NCBI GenBank assembly: GCA_020347545.1
Contig: CP070731.1
Coordinates: 319,878 to 326,503, forward strand
DNA: 6,626 nt
Origin: Flavobacteriaceae bacterium
GTDB lineage: Bacteria; Bacteroidota; Bacteroidia; Flavobacteriales; Flavobacteriaceae
Direction: 5' to 3'
Shown: piece by piece, positions 1 through 5,949 of the stretch
Numbering within the stretch: the stretch's first letter is position 1
Layout: the number at the start of each line of letters is the position of its first letter
Notes under the pieces: model-generated
The model's input: only the letters and a program-made list of their open reading frames with translations
The model's database searches: none
What the model was told of the DNA's origin: nothing
Made by a program: the position numbers and the translations under genes

Positions 1-256
1 AATCTTCCGGTTTACCCATGACATCAATTACTTCTTCAATATCCTGCTGGTTCACAACCTGTCTTACATCCTTTACTTTAGCTGATAATAATTCACCTAT
101 TCTTGATTCTATATCGGTTATGATTTCGTCTCTACCTTTTGGGTCATCACTCAAAGAACGTCGAATAGCATCTAAATAACTTTTCAGTTTTTGATAAGCT
201 ATTTCATCGATATGAAAAAATACGCCACCTAGATTAATATTTATTGTCTTGTTCAT
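1..256 (-). CDS. PspC-domain-type protein, N-terminal part (runs off left edge)
   Basis: The first 85 codons of a gene read leftward from ATG at 256-254; the rest lies outside the window. The visible protein begins MNKTININLGGVFFHIDEIA and continues with a charged helical region (about residues 20-65: DAIRRSLSDDPKGRDEI, ITDIESRIGELLS) and ends near DIEEVIDVMGKPED. I recognise this as the N-terminal region of flavobacterial PspC-domain proteins, where the PspC membrane domain follows shortly after. That domain is not in view, so its presence is inferred. PspC-type proteins belong to envelope or phage-shock type stress responses in other bacteria. The start codon overlaps the stop codon of the padR gene (ATGA), so the two genes are very likely co-transcribed and translationally coupled. 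This fits a PadR repressor controlling its own operon. Confidence 0.75.
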   Translation of the reverse strand, partial: MNKTININLGGVFFHIDEIAYQKLKSYLDAIRRSLSDDPKGRDEIITDIESRIGELLSAKVKDVRQVVNQQDIEEVIDVMGKPED

Positions 257-603
257 TTTGTTGTATTTTTTGATTTATTATTCTTTGTTATCAGGCTCAC
301 TGCTTTAACCAAATCACTCCAGGTAGAATTCAATCCTGACAAAAATATCTTTCCTGTTTCGGTTAAACCATAGTATTTTCTTGGCGGTCCGGAGGTTGAT
401 TCCTCCCAGCGATAGGTCAATAGTCCCGCATTTTTCAGCCTTGTCAGCAACGGATACACTGTACCCTCTACGACAAGCAGTTTTGCGTCCTTCAATTGAA
501 CCAGAATTTCAGAAGTATAGGCATCTCCATTTTCAAGAATGGAAAGGATGCAGAATTCCAAAACTCCTTTACGCATTTGTGCTTTTGTGTTTTCAATCTT
601 CAT
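253..603 (-). CDS. PadR-family transcriptional regulator
   Basis: A 116-residue protein with the typical short PadR layout: an N-terminal winged helix-turn-helix and a short C-terminal helix for dimerisation. Residues 11-35 (RKGVLEFCILSILENGDAYT then SEILV) form the first helices. Residues 47-62 (GTVYPLLTRLKNAGLL) are the signature recognition-helix region, and 72-84 (GPPRKYYGLTETG) form the wing. Residues 85-105 form the terminal helix, followed by a lysine/asparagine-rich tail. PadR proteins usually repress nearby membrane, efflux or stress genes and release DNA on binding a ligand; no ligand can be predicted here. The ATG at 603 is preceded by AAAAGAGAAAAAC, a weak A/G-rich ribosome site. 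The gene overlaps the downstream PspC-type gene by 4 bases and lies 119 bases after the DUF4870 gene on the same strand. A palindrome at 656-678 may be its operator. Confidence 0.93.
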   Translation of the reverse strand: MKIENTKAQMRKGVLEFCILSILENGDAYTSEILVQLKDAKLLVVEGTVYPLLTRLKNAGLLTYRWEESTSGPPRKYYGLTETGKIFLSGLNSTWSDLVKAVSLITKNNKSKNTTK

Positions 604-655
604 GTTTTTCTCTTTTAATCATTATTATTGATTTTTAAGACTCATTGGCTTAAAA

Positions 656-678
656 CAAAATCGATTGTATCGAATTTG
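656..678. promoter_or_regulatory. Interrupted palindrome upstream of padR, candidate PadR operator
   Basis: The half-sites CAAAATCGAT (656-665) and ATCGAATTTG (669-678) are inverted copies around the 3-base centre TGT, with 9 of 10 base pairs matching (the one mismatch is A660/A674). It lies 53 bases upstream of the padR start. A short perfect AT palindrome, AATATATATT (680-689), lies next to it. A symmetric site of this size fits a dimeric winged-helix regulator, and PadR proteins commonly autoregulate. The link to this PadR is inference. I could not find a convincing -33/-7 promoter for padR in 604-722, so the operon may also be read from the DUF4870 promoter upstream. Confidence 0.5.
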
Positions 679-722
679 CAATATATATTACGATTGAGAT
701 TAGTATAGTTATCATAATGTTT

Positions 723-1118
723 TTATTTAATGAACTTAATAGTTAAGGGGTATTTATAAACTTCACCGCGATTGGCCTTTAAAGCGGCTACAATAATCAG
801 TACAAACTTGACAATTGCCAGAATCCCGATCAGGGATCCAACACTTACGATTCCAAAAAGGTCCAGGTGTTGAAAATCTTCAAGGGCAATTCTTAAAACG
901 AAGGGCACAATGGATAATCCAAGTATCATAGTATACAGTAAATAACTCAAATTAAAATTGATGGCCTCTTTTCCATTCTGATCCATAAACTCACTTTTTC
1001 TTCTATTCAATTCCCAGATCACAAGCGGGCCGACTACGGCACCAAATGGAAAGATATATCCAAAAAAAGCAGATAGATGCAATAAAAATGCGTTGTTATT
1101 ATCGTTTTGTTTTGTCAT
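723..1118 (-). CDS. DUF4870-family small membrane protein
   Basis: A 131-residue protein starting MTKQNDNNNAFLLHLSAFFG. It has three hydrophobic stretches (about 11-36, 56-78, 88-114) and the DUF4870 hallmarks: a leading HLSAFFGYIFPFG, then PLVIWELNRRKSEFMDQNGK (31-50) followed by EAINFNLSYLLY (51-62), and a short basic C-terminus. The family is described as Tic20-like small integral membrane proteins; no biochemical role is established. The frame stays open upstream to a TTG at 1151, which would add 11 residues, but that codon lies inside the -7 promoter box, so the ATG at 1118 is the better start. It is on the same strand as padR and the PspC-type gene. The three probably form an envelope cluster, though the 119-base gap leaves room for separate promoters. 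Confidence 0.88.
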   Translation of the reverse strand: MTKQNDNNNAFLLHLSAFFGYIFPFGAVVGPLVIWELNRRKSEFMDQNGKEAINFNLSYLLYTMILGLSIVPFVLRIALEDFQHLDLFGIVSVGSLIGILAIVKFVLIIVAALKANRGEVYKYPLTIKFIK

Positions 1119-1148
1119 GGTTTTTAAAATGTATAATACTTTCTTATG

Positions 1149-1180
1149 CAAATATATATATAAAAGATATTACTATGCAA
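1149..1180 (-). promoter_or_regulatory. Predicted sigma-A promoter of the DUF4870 gene
   Basis: Read on the minus strand, TATATTTG at 1156-1149 is an exact match to the Bacteroidota -7 consensus TAnnTTTG. A TTG at 1180-1178 lies 21 bases upstream, as expected for the -33 element. The -7 box ends 30 bases before the ATG at 1118, giving a short leader. Both elements are followed by CATA, so TTGCATA occurs twice, 29 bases apart. This assignment rests on the consensus only. Confidence 0.6.
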
Positions 1181-1226
1181 TACAAAGTACTATAATTTAA
1201 CATTTTTTTAACATTTAACTTCAAGC

Positions 1227-1255
1227 TTGTTTTCACGATTTTTGTTGTACCTTAG
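1227..1255 (+). promoter_or_regulatory. Predicted promoter of the DUF4442-TIGR00266 operon
   Basis: TTG at 1227-1229, an 18-base spacer, then TACCTTAG at 1248-1255 resemble the Bacteroidota -33/-7 pair, with one mismatch (A for T) in the -7 box. The box ends 17 bases before the ATG at 1273. It faces away from the DUF4870 promoter, making 1119-1272 a compact divergent control region. Confidence 0.45.
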
Positions 1256-1272
1256 GGCCTTAAAGCTCAAAA

Positions 1273-1731
1273 ATGCCAAAATTCACAGTAAAAAATCTAA
1301 ATCGGTTTTTGGTCATAAAACTCCCTTCTGCCTATATTTCAGGTATACGTGTAACGCATATTTCAGACAAAGAAGCCGTTGCAAAAGTCAAACACAGATG
1401 GATTAATCAGAACCCGTTCAGGTCTCTTTATTGGGCGACACAGGGGATGGCGGCCGAATTGGTGACCGGCATATTGATGATGAAAAAAATAAATGATTCG
1501 GGAAGAAAGATTTCGATGCTGGTAGTTCATCAGGAAGGAAGTTTTCATAAAAAAGCGACTGGGAAGATCGTCTTTAAATGCGATCAGGGACTGGAAGTTG
1601 ACCAGGCTCTGTCCCGGGCCATAGAAACTGGGGAAGGTCAAAATCTGATTCTAAAGGCCTCAGGAATCAACGAGGAAAACATCATGGTATCCGACTTTTC
1701 CTTCACCTGGAGTATTAAACTAAAAGAATAA
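1273..1731 (+). CDS. DUF4442 family protein (hotdog-fold, thioesterase-like)
   Basis: A 152-residue protein with no signal peptide or membrane segment, so cytoplasmic. The opening KNLNRFLVIKLPSAYISGIR (7-26) and the block HRWINQNPFRSLYWATQGMA (41-60) followed by AELVTG (61-66) are characteristic of DUF4442. The latter corresponds to the long central helix of the hotdog fold, and the rest is predicted beta-strand (HQEGSFHKKATGKIVFKCD, 86-104). Hotdog proteins of this type resemble acyl-CoA thioesterases, but neither activity nor substrate has been shown for this one. The length is normal for the family. An in-frame stop at 1261-1263, four codons upstream, leaves ATG 1273 as the first ATG. It is followed after 17 bases by the TIGR00266 gene, so the two form an operon. 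The same pairing, as I recall it, is common in flavobacteria. Confidence 0.88.
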   Translation: MPKFTVKNLNRFLVIKLPSAYISGIRVTHISDKEAVAKVKHRWINQNPFRSLYWATQGMAAELVTGILMMKKINDSGRKISMLVVHQEGSFHKKATGKIVFKCDQGLEVDQALSRAIETGEGQNLILKASGINEENIMVSDFSFTWSIKLKE

Positions 1732-1748
1732 TTTAAATATATAATACT

Positions 1749-2549
1749 ATGATGGCGCACGAAATTGACTATACAATCTACGGAGAGGAAATGCAATTCG
1801 TTGAAATTGAACTTGATCCGTCAGAGGGCGTTGTGGCTGAAGCCGGAAGTTTTATGATGATGGACGACCAAATAAAAATGGACACCATTTTAGGTGATGG
1901 TTCGGGCCAGTCACAGGACATACTCGGAAGTTTGTTTTCAGCAGGTAAAAGATTGTTGACCGGTGAAAGTCTGTTCATGACTGTCTTTACCAATACCTCA
2001 CAAAGCTTGAGAAAAGTTTCATTTGCCTCCCCCTACCCCGGTAAAATAATACCCATAGACCTTACTAAATTTCAGGGGACATTTATTTGTCAGAAAGATG
2101 CCTTTCTTTGTGCGGCCAAAGGTGTTACAATAAGTATCGAGTTTTCGAAAAGACTGGGGCGCGGCTTTTTTGGCGGTGAAGGGTTTATCATGGAAAAAAT
2201 TGAGGGTGATGGCATGGCTTTTTTGCATTCAAGTGGAACCGTGATCAAGAAAGAGCTCGCTGCGGGCGAAGTATTAAAAGTGGATACGGGTTGTATTGTA
2301 GGTTTCAGCAGTTCGGTTCACTATGACATTGAATTCATCGGAGGTATTAGAAACACAATATTCGGTGGTGAAGGAATGTTTTTTGCGACTCTAAGAGGTC
2401 CCGGTACCGTGGCTATTCAATCTTTGCCATTCAGCAGGCTTGCTGATCGAATCATTGCAAGTGCCCCTTCATCAGGTGGAAAGAGAAAAGGTGAAGGCAG
2501 TATCCTAGGTGGCCTTGGTGACCTGTTAGACGGAGATAACCGATTTTAA
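1749..2549 (+). CDS. TIGR00266/AIM24 family protein
   Basis: A 266-residue soluble protein beginning (M)MAHEIDYTIYGEEMQFVEIE. It carries the family landmarks: GVVAEAGSFMMMDDQIKM (27-44), SPYPGKIIPIDL (94-105), and two related glycine-rich segments, FFGGEGFIMEKIEGDG (140-155) and IFGGEGMFFATLRGPGTV (204-221), followed by PFSRLADRI (227-235). The repeated FGGEG motif fits the pseudo-symmetric beta-sandwich of this fold. The fungal relative AIM24 affects mitochondrial inner-membrane organisation; the bacterial role is unknown. A Gly/Lys-rich tail (243-266) ends the protein. Two ATGs in tandem (1749 and 1752) both fit, and alignment cannot separate them. The leader is AT-rich without a Shine-Dalgarno site. 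It is the second gene of the operon with DUF4442. Confidence 0.92.
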   Translation: MMAHEIDYTIYGEEMQFVEIELDPSEGVVAEAGSFMMMDDQIKMDTILGDGSGQSQDILGSLFSAGKRLLTGESLFMTVFTNTSQSLRKVSFASPYPGKIIPIDLTKFQGTFICQKDAFLCAAKGVTISIEFSKRLGRGFFGGEGFIMEKIEGDGMAFLHSSGTVIKKELAAGEVLKVDTGCIVGFSSSVHYDIEFIGGIRNTIFGGEGMFFATLRGPGTVAIQSLPFSRLADRIIASAPSSGGKRKGEGSILGGLGDLLDGDNRF

Positions 2550-2562
2550 CAAACTCTAAACT

Positions 2563-2578
2563 GATCTTTTAATAGATC
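2563..2578. terminator. Weak hairpin between convergent genes
   Basis: GATCT (2563-2567) and AGATC (2574-2578) can form a 5-base stem with a TTTAAT loop, just after the TIGR00266 stop. There is no long T-tract, and the stem is short and only moderately GC-rich, so termination here is possible but unproven. It is the best candidate in the 53-base gap serving both converging transcripts. Confidence 0.25.
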
Positions 2579-2598
2579 CTTACATATCTTTTAATAGA
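2564..2598. repeat. 13-base direct repeat in the convergent intergenic gap
   Basis: ATCTTTTAATAGA occurs at 2564-2576 and again at 2586-2598, start to start 22 bases apart. The first copy contains most of the weak hairpin; in the second the stem shrinks to TCT/AGA. It looks like a small local duplication or a tandem protein or termination site; nothing shows a function. Confidence 0.6.
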
Positions 2599-2602
2599 CG
2601 TT

Positions 2603-3298
2603 TTATTCTTCAGTTGTTTTAATATCCTTTACAAAAGATTCGAGTTGTTTTCCGTATTTCGATTGCCTTACTTCTGGCGTCATTGATTTATTTACAGTAT
2701 CGAGCAATTTAATAGTAGTGTTTGTAAGTTCGGTCAAGGCAATATAAGGAGCCACCTCATGATCTGCATGTTTTACGGCAAAATTGGTGGTGTATAGAAT
2801 TCTCCTTTTATTCCAGTTACGCAACTTAGCAGCCACCATATCAATGGAATCCTGGCTGTTTTTCTTTCTGGCCTCAAACTCCTCTTTAACAAGGTCTAAT
2901 CTTTGATCGTTAAATTTTTGCTGAAAGTCATTGAATTGATTCAATATATCCTGGTTATCCGATCCTTTTATTTTTGCTTTTACAGAAAACAGGTCAAGCT
3001 GGGTATCGATGTAGATCGAATCTTTTTCGCCAAAAAAGGCAATTCGTTTTGAACTATTGCCAAGAGTCAGATAGTACATCTCAGGGCTAATGACTTGATC
3101 CGTCAAAACAAAGTCCTCTTTCCCATTTACCGAAATCGAATCCACTGAAATAATCATTGAATCCATTTGTTTCTGTAGAAAAAAAGTTCCTTTCTTTAAT
3201 CCCTTGACCTGGGCTTTAACATACATGGTATTATCACTTTCCTTGGAACACGCCAGGATTGAAAGAGCAACTAAAAAGATCAGACAGGTCTTCTTCAT
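2603..3298 (-). CDS. DUF4369-domain lipoprotein without thioredoxin domain
   Basis: A 231-residue predicted lipoprotein. The signal MKKTCLIFLVALSILAC has the lipobox ILAC with the acylated cysteine at position 17. The following SKESD partly resembles the flavobacterial surface-export signal (C-X-K-D/E-D/E), so surface exposure is possible. Residues 25-110 match the DUF4369 beta-rich domain (YVKAQVKGLKKGTFFLQKQ, then MYYLTLGNSSKRIAFFGEKD). Residues 115-165 are a charged, probably helical linker, and 185-225 resemble the segment (MTPEVRQSKYGKQLESFVK) that precedes the thioredoxin fold in TlpA-like lipoproteins. Here the protein stops at that point, and the 53 bases beyond cannot encode a thioredoxin domain. 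It follows the DUF819 gene by 66 bases on the same strand, with its own -7 box. The function is unknown; a structural or binding role is more likely than a redox one. Confidence 0.85.
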   Translation of the reverse strand: MKKTCLIFLVALSILACSKESDNTMYVKAQVKGLKKGTFFLQKQMDSMIISVDSISVNGKEDFVLTDQVISPEMYYLTLGNSSKRIAFFGEKDSIYIDTQLDLFSVKAKIKGSDNQDILNQFNDFQQKFNDQRLDLVKEEFEARKKNSQDSIDMVAAKLRNWNKRRILYTTNFAVKHADHEVAPYIALTELTNTTIKLLDTVNKSMTPEVRQSKYGKQLESFVKDIKTTEE

Positions 3299-3317
3299 AA
3301 TAATGGTTTTAAGTGCG

Positions 3318-3325
3318 CAAATATA
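3318..3325 (-). promoter_or_regulatory. Predicted -7 box for the DUF4369 lipoprotein gene
   Basis: On the minus strand TATATTTG is an exact TAnnTTTG match, ending 19 bases before the ATG at 3298. No clear TTG lies at the -33 distance. If active, it would let the lipoprotein be expressed apart from the DUF819 gene upstream. Confidence 0.45.
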
Positions 3326-3364
3326 TTAGAAAAATTGAATTTAATCACTAAAAGACACCTTGAT

Positions 3365-4672
3365 TTACTGTGAGACCAATTGCATTAAAATCGTACATCC
3401 TATGGCCGCAATGGTACCCACGGCATACCCGAACACAGCCAGAAGAACACCAACGGTGGCAAGGGAAGGATGAAATGCCGAGGCAACGACAGGGGCCGAG
3501 GCGGCACCACCAACATTCGCCTGACTTCCGACCGCAAGAAAAAAGTACGGAGCTTTGATCAATTTGGCCACAAGGATCAGAAGTAGGGCATGAATACTCA
3601 TCCATACAAAGCCAATGGCCACAAGGCCAATATTTTCTAGTATAAGCCTAAGGTCCATTTTCATTCCAATGGAAGTCACCAAAATGTAAATAAAAACGCT
3701 TCCTATTTTGCTGGCACCCGCTCCTTCATAATTTTTTGCTTTCGTAAATGAAATTAAGATCGCAGCAACAGTTGATAAGCTGATCATCCAGAAAAAGGGA
3801 GAACTCAAAAAAGTAAATACATTCTTGGTGGTCTCGTTTTGAATGCCATTTACAAAATCTGCAAAATACCCACTCAAATATCCTGCTCCAAAGTGAGCGA
3901 GGCTTACCGTTCCAAAAGACAGGGCTACCATGATCATAAGATCAGTCAAACTTGGGTTTCTTTCTACTTTCTTTGAAAAGGAGCTTACTTTTTCCCTTAA
4001 TTCCTCGATAGCAGTCGTATCCGATTTCAACCACTTATCAATTTCCTTTGATCGGCCAACTCCAATCAAAATAATAGCCATCCAAATATTGGCAACAACA
4101 ATGTCCACAAAGACCATACCTCCATAAAGCTTGGGGTTATATCCATAAATTTCAAGCATGGCCGTTTGATTTGCACCTCCTCCGATCCAGCTTCCAGCCA
4201 AGGTTGATAAGCCTCTCCATACGGCATCCGGTCCGGCTCCTCCCACAGTTTCAGGTGAAACCATTGAAATCAATAGTATTGCGATTGGCCCTCCGATAAC
4301 AATTCCGATAGTACCTGTAAAAAACATGGCCAGCGCCTTCCATCCCAGATTAAAAACCGCCTTCAAATCAATACTTAATGTCATTAAAACAAGGGCAGCC
4401 GGAAGTAAATAGCGACTCGACATAAAGTACAGGTTAGAGGAGTGTTCTTCAATACTTCCATCCGGGTTCACCGTTTCCCACTCCGGAGCTATGAGCCCTG
4501 TAGTTGTCAATACAGCGGGTAGCATATAGGCCATAAACAAGGCTGGTACCACCTTGTAGAATTTAAACCAAAAACCATCGCTCTTTGAGGAAGTATAGAA
4601 AATGAAACCCAGGGTAATCATTAATAAGCCAAACACAATGGTGTCATTTGTAAATACCGGTACATTATTCAT
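3365..4672 (-). CDS. DUF819 family multi-pass membrane protein
   Basis: A 435-residue integral inner-membrane protein with about ten hydrophobic segments (for example 10-28, 41-60, 88-100, 112-137, 185-205, 243-262, 292-310, 322-338, 347-370, 403-430). The diagnostic motifs are LSTLAGSWIGGGANQTAML (155-173) in the first half and VGSQANVGGAASAPVVASAF (381-400) followed by HPSLATVGVLLAVFGYAVGT (401-420) in the second. These Gly/Ala/Asn-rich loops, one per half, recall the inverted-repeat design of secondary transporters, and the family is often compared with sodium/solute symporters. No substrate is known. A hydrophilic loop (206-240, charged and lysine-rich) separates the halves. Its length is near the upper end of the family. 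ATG 4672 gives a short polar N-terminus before the first segment. It probably leads a two-gene unit with the DUF4369 lipoprotein. Confidence 0.93.
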   Translation of the reverse strand: MNNVPVFTNDTIVFGLLMITLGFIFYTSSKSDGFWFKFYKVVPALFMAYMLPAVLTTTGLIAPEWETVNPDGSIEEHSSNLYFMSSRYLLPAALVLMTLSIDLKAVFNLGWKALAMFFTGTIGIVIGGPIAILLISMVSPETVGGAGPDAVWRGLSTLAGSWIGGGANQTAMLEIYGYNPKLYGGMVFVDIVVANIWMAIILIGVGRSKEIDKWLKSDTTAIEELREKVSSFSKKVERNPSLTDLMIMVALSFGTVSLAHFGAGYLSGYFADFVNGIQNETTKNVFTFLSSPFFWMISLSTVAAILISFTKAKNYEGAGASKIGSVFIYILVTSIGMKMDLRLILENIGLVAIGFVWMSIHALLLILVAKLIKAPYFFLAVGSQANVGGAASAPVVASAFHPSLATVGVLLAVFGYAVGTIAAIGCTILMQLVSQ

Positions 4673-4869
4673 ATTTATTCTTATGTTTTATTCGTTACCA
4701 GCCATGAATATCTTGTTAGAAAAAAGTAATTGGAATAAATAAAACAAGCTGCTGCTGGTTATATAACTCGTTTTCGGAGGCTAAATATAAAAAAACTAAA
4801 GCCAATTGAGCAGTTTTTATTTTCATTGTAAAATTAACCTATATTTATGGCCATTACCTTGATGAGTTT
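4673..4869. promoter_or_regulatory. Divergent control region between DUF819 and DUF4421 genes
   Basis: A 197-base AT-rich gap with no gene. It holds a perfect 10-base palindrome, GTTATATAAC (4758-4767). A near-match to the -7 box for the DUF819 gene lies on the minus strand (TATATTTA, 4789-4782), which would give a leader of about 100 bases. No -33 element is clear for either direction. The function of the palindrome is unknown. Confidence 0.35.
4840..4847 (+). promoter_or_regulatory. Possible -7 box of the DUF4421 gene
   Basis: TATATTTA differs from TAnnTTTG only in its last base and ends 22 bases before the ATG at 4870, the same spacing as the other predicted promoters here. No good -33 TTG precedes it. 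Confidence 0.35.
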
Positions 4870-5886
4870 ATGAAGAAGGCCATTTGTATCGTACTTTTTA
4901 TTTTGCCCCTGTTTTCATGGGCTCAACTTCAGGAAGACTATTCTAAAGGAGGATATTTTCTGAAGATGAACAACACCTTGAATTTAAGACTGGATCTTGA
5001 CAATGATGTAAGGGCCTTTGAATATGATTTGGGAGATCAAATCTATTCTATTGAACCCAACACGAATTTAAGGCTGGGTGTTGCTTTTAATTATCGCTTT
5101 ATCTCTTTAAAGATAGGATTTTCTCCAAAATTTTTAGAAGCCGATGATTCGAGCTTAAAAGGAAAAACCAATGTCTTCAGACTGGCTCTGAACATTTTTT
5201 ACAAAGATTTTTATCAGAACATTGAATTTAATAAGGTAAAAGGATATTATGTGAACAGTCTGGAACTTCCCACTCTAAACAATATTGAAACCAACAATGA
5301 GTATTTTATTTTACCCGATCTAAAAACCATGTCCATAACAGGGACCACCTGGTATAGGTTTAATGAGAATTATTCGTTTAAAGCAGTAATCAATCAAAAT
5401 GAAATTCAAACTAAAAGTACAGGGAGCTTCATTCCAAGCTTGTACTATGGATATTTCGAAATTACAGATGAAACTACTCCACAGGATATAAAAAGTTTCT
5501 TTATTCTGGCCAATGCCGGATATTATCATACGTTCGTTTTCAGCAAGAACTGGTATTCTAATCTTGGTCTTGCAGTTGGTATGGGGCCTGAATTCAATAA
5601 ACTGATCACCCGGTACTCTGAAGATGAGCCTAAAGAAGTTACCCACCACACAAATCTGGCGGTCAATGTGAGCACCCAGATAGGGCTTGGATATAATTCA
5701 ACACGTTTCTATGGAGGAACCAATCTCAATGGTAGCGCCACACATCGCGATGAAAAGTCGGTAATTCAATTCGACAGTGTCAGAGGTTACTTTAAAATTT
5801 ATATCGGTTACAGGTTCGACGCACCAAAATCCTTTGAACGAGGCATGGATTGGCTTGAAAGTAAAAATCCGTTCAAAAAGAAATAA
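4870..5886 (+). CDS. DUF4421 family predicted outer-membrane beta-barrel protein
   Basis: A 338-residue exported protein. Residues 1-18 form a signal peptide (MKKAICIVLFILPLFSWA) cut before Gln19. The mature part is rich in alternating aromatic and polar strands and turns, as in an outer-membrane barrel. Family landmarks are NTNLRLGVAFNYRFISLKIG (64-83), FSPKFLE (84-90), KGKTNVFRLALNIFYKDFYQ (98-117), the conserved KVKGYY (122-127), LPDLKTMSITGTTWYRFN (148-165), STGSFIPSLYYGY (183-195) and a late strand YFKIYIGYRF (307-316). A basic tail follows (319-338), so the barrel does not end exactly at the C-terminus. DUF4421 has no assigned function; it is common in Bacteroidota. The S46 peptidase gene follows after 63 bases on the same strand, but has its own -7 box, so the link is only positional. 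Confidence 0.88.
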   Translation: MKKAICIVLFILPLFSWAQLQEDYSKGGYFLKMNNTLNLRLDLDNDVRAFEYDLGDQIYSIEPNTNLRLGVAFNYRFISLKIGFSPKFLEADDSSLKGKTNVFRLALNIFYKDFYQNIEFNKVKGYYVNSLELPTLNNIETNNEYFILPDLKTMSITGTTWYRFNENYSFKAVINQNEIQTKSTGSFIPSLYYGYFEITDETTPQDIKSFFILANAGYYHTFVFSKNWYSNLGLAVGMGPEFNKLITRYSEDEPKEVTHHTNLAVNVSTQIGLGYNSTRFYGGTNLNGSATHRDEKSVIQFDSVRGYFKIYIGYRFDAPKSFERGMDWLESKNPFKKK

Positions 5887-5923
5887 GCCTCTTCAATTCA
5901 TATGCAAATCCAAGGTAAAGTAC

Positions 5924-5931
5924 TAACTTTG
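5924..5931 (+). promoter_or_regulatory. Predicted -7 box of the S46 peptidase gene
   Basis: TAACTTTG is an exact TAnnTTTG match ending 18 bases before the ATG at 5950, implying a very short leader. No TTG stands at the expected -33 distance, so the promoter may be weak or need an activator. Confidence 0.5.
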
Positions 5932-5949
5932 GAAGTTTAATATTCTAAT

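Noticed and set aside
381..638. Plus-strand open frame opposite padR
   Set aside because: It is antisense to a well-supported PadR gene and extends into its leader without any domain or ribosome site.
1119..1151. N-terminal extension of the DUF4870 protein from TTG 1151
   Set aside because: The TTG falls inside an exact -7 box, and the family N-terminus fits the ATG at 1118.
1363..1641. Minus-strand open frame of 92 codons
   Set aside because: It lies wholly opposite the DUF4442 gene, whose family match is clear, and has no promoter, ribosome site or domain signal.
5320..5649. Minus-strand open frame of 109 codons
   Set aside because: It is antisense to the DUF4421 gene and its translation looks like a non-coding shadow.
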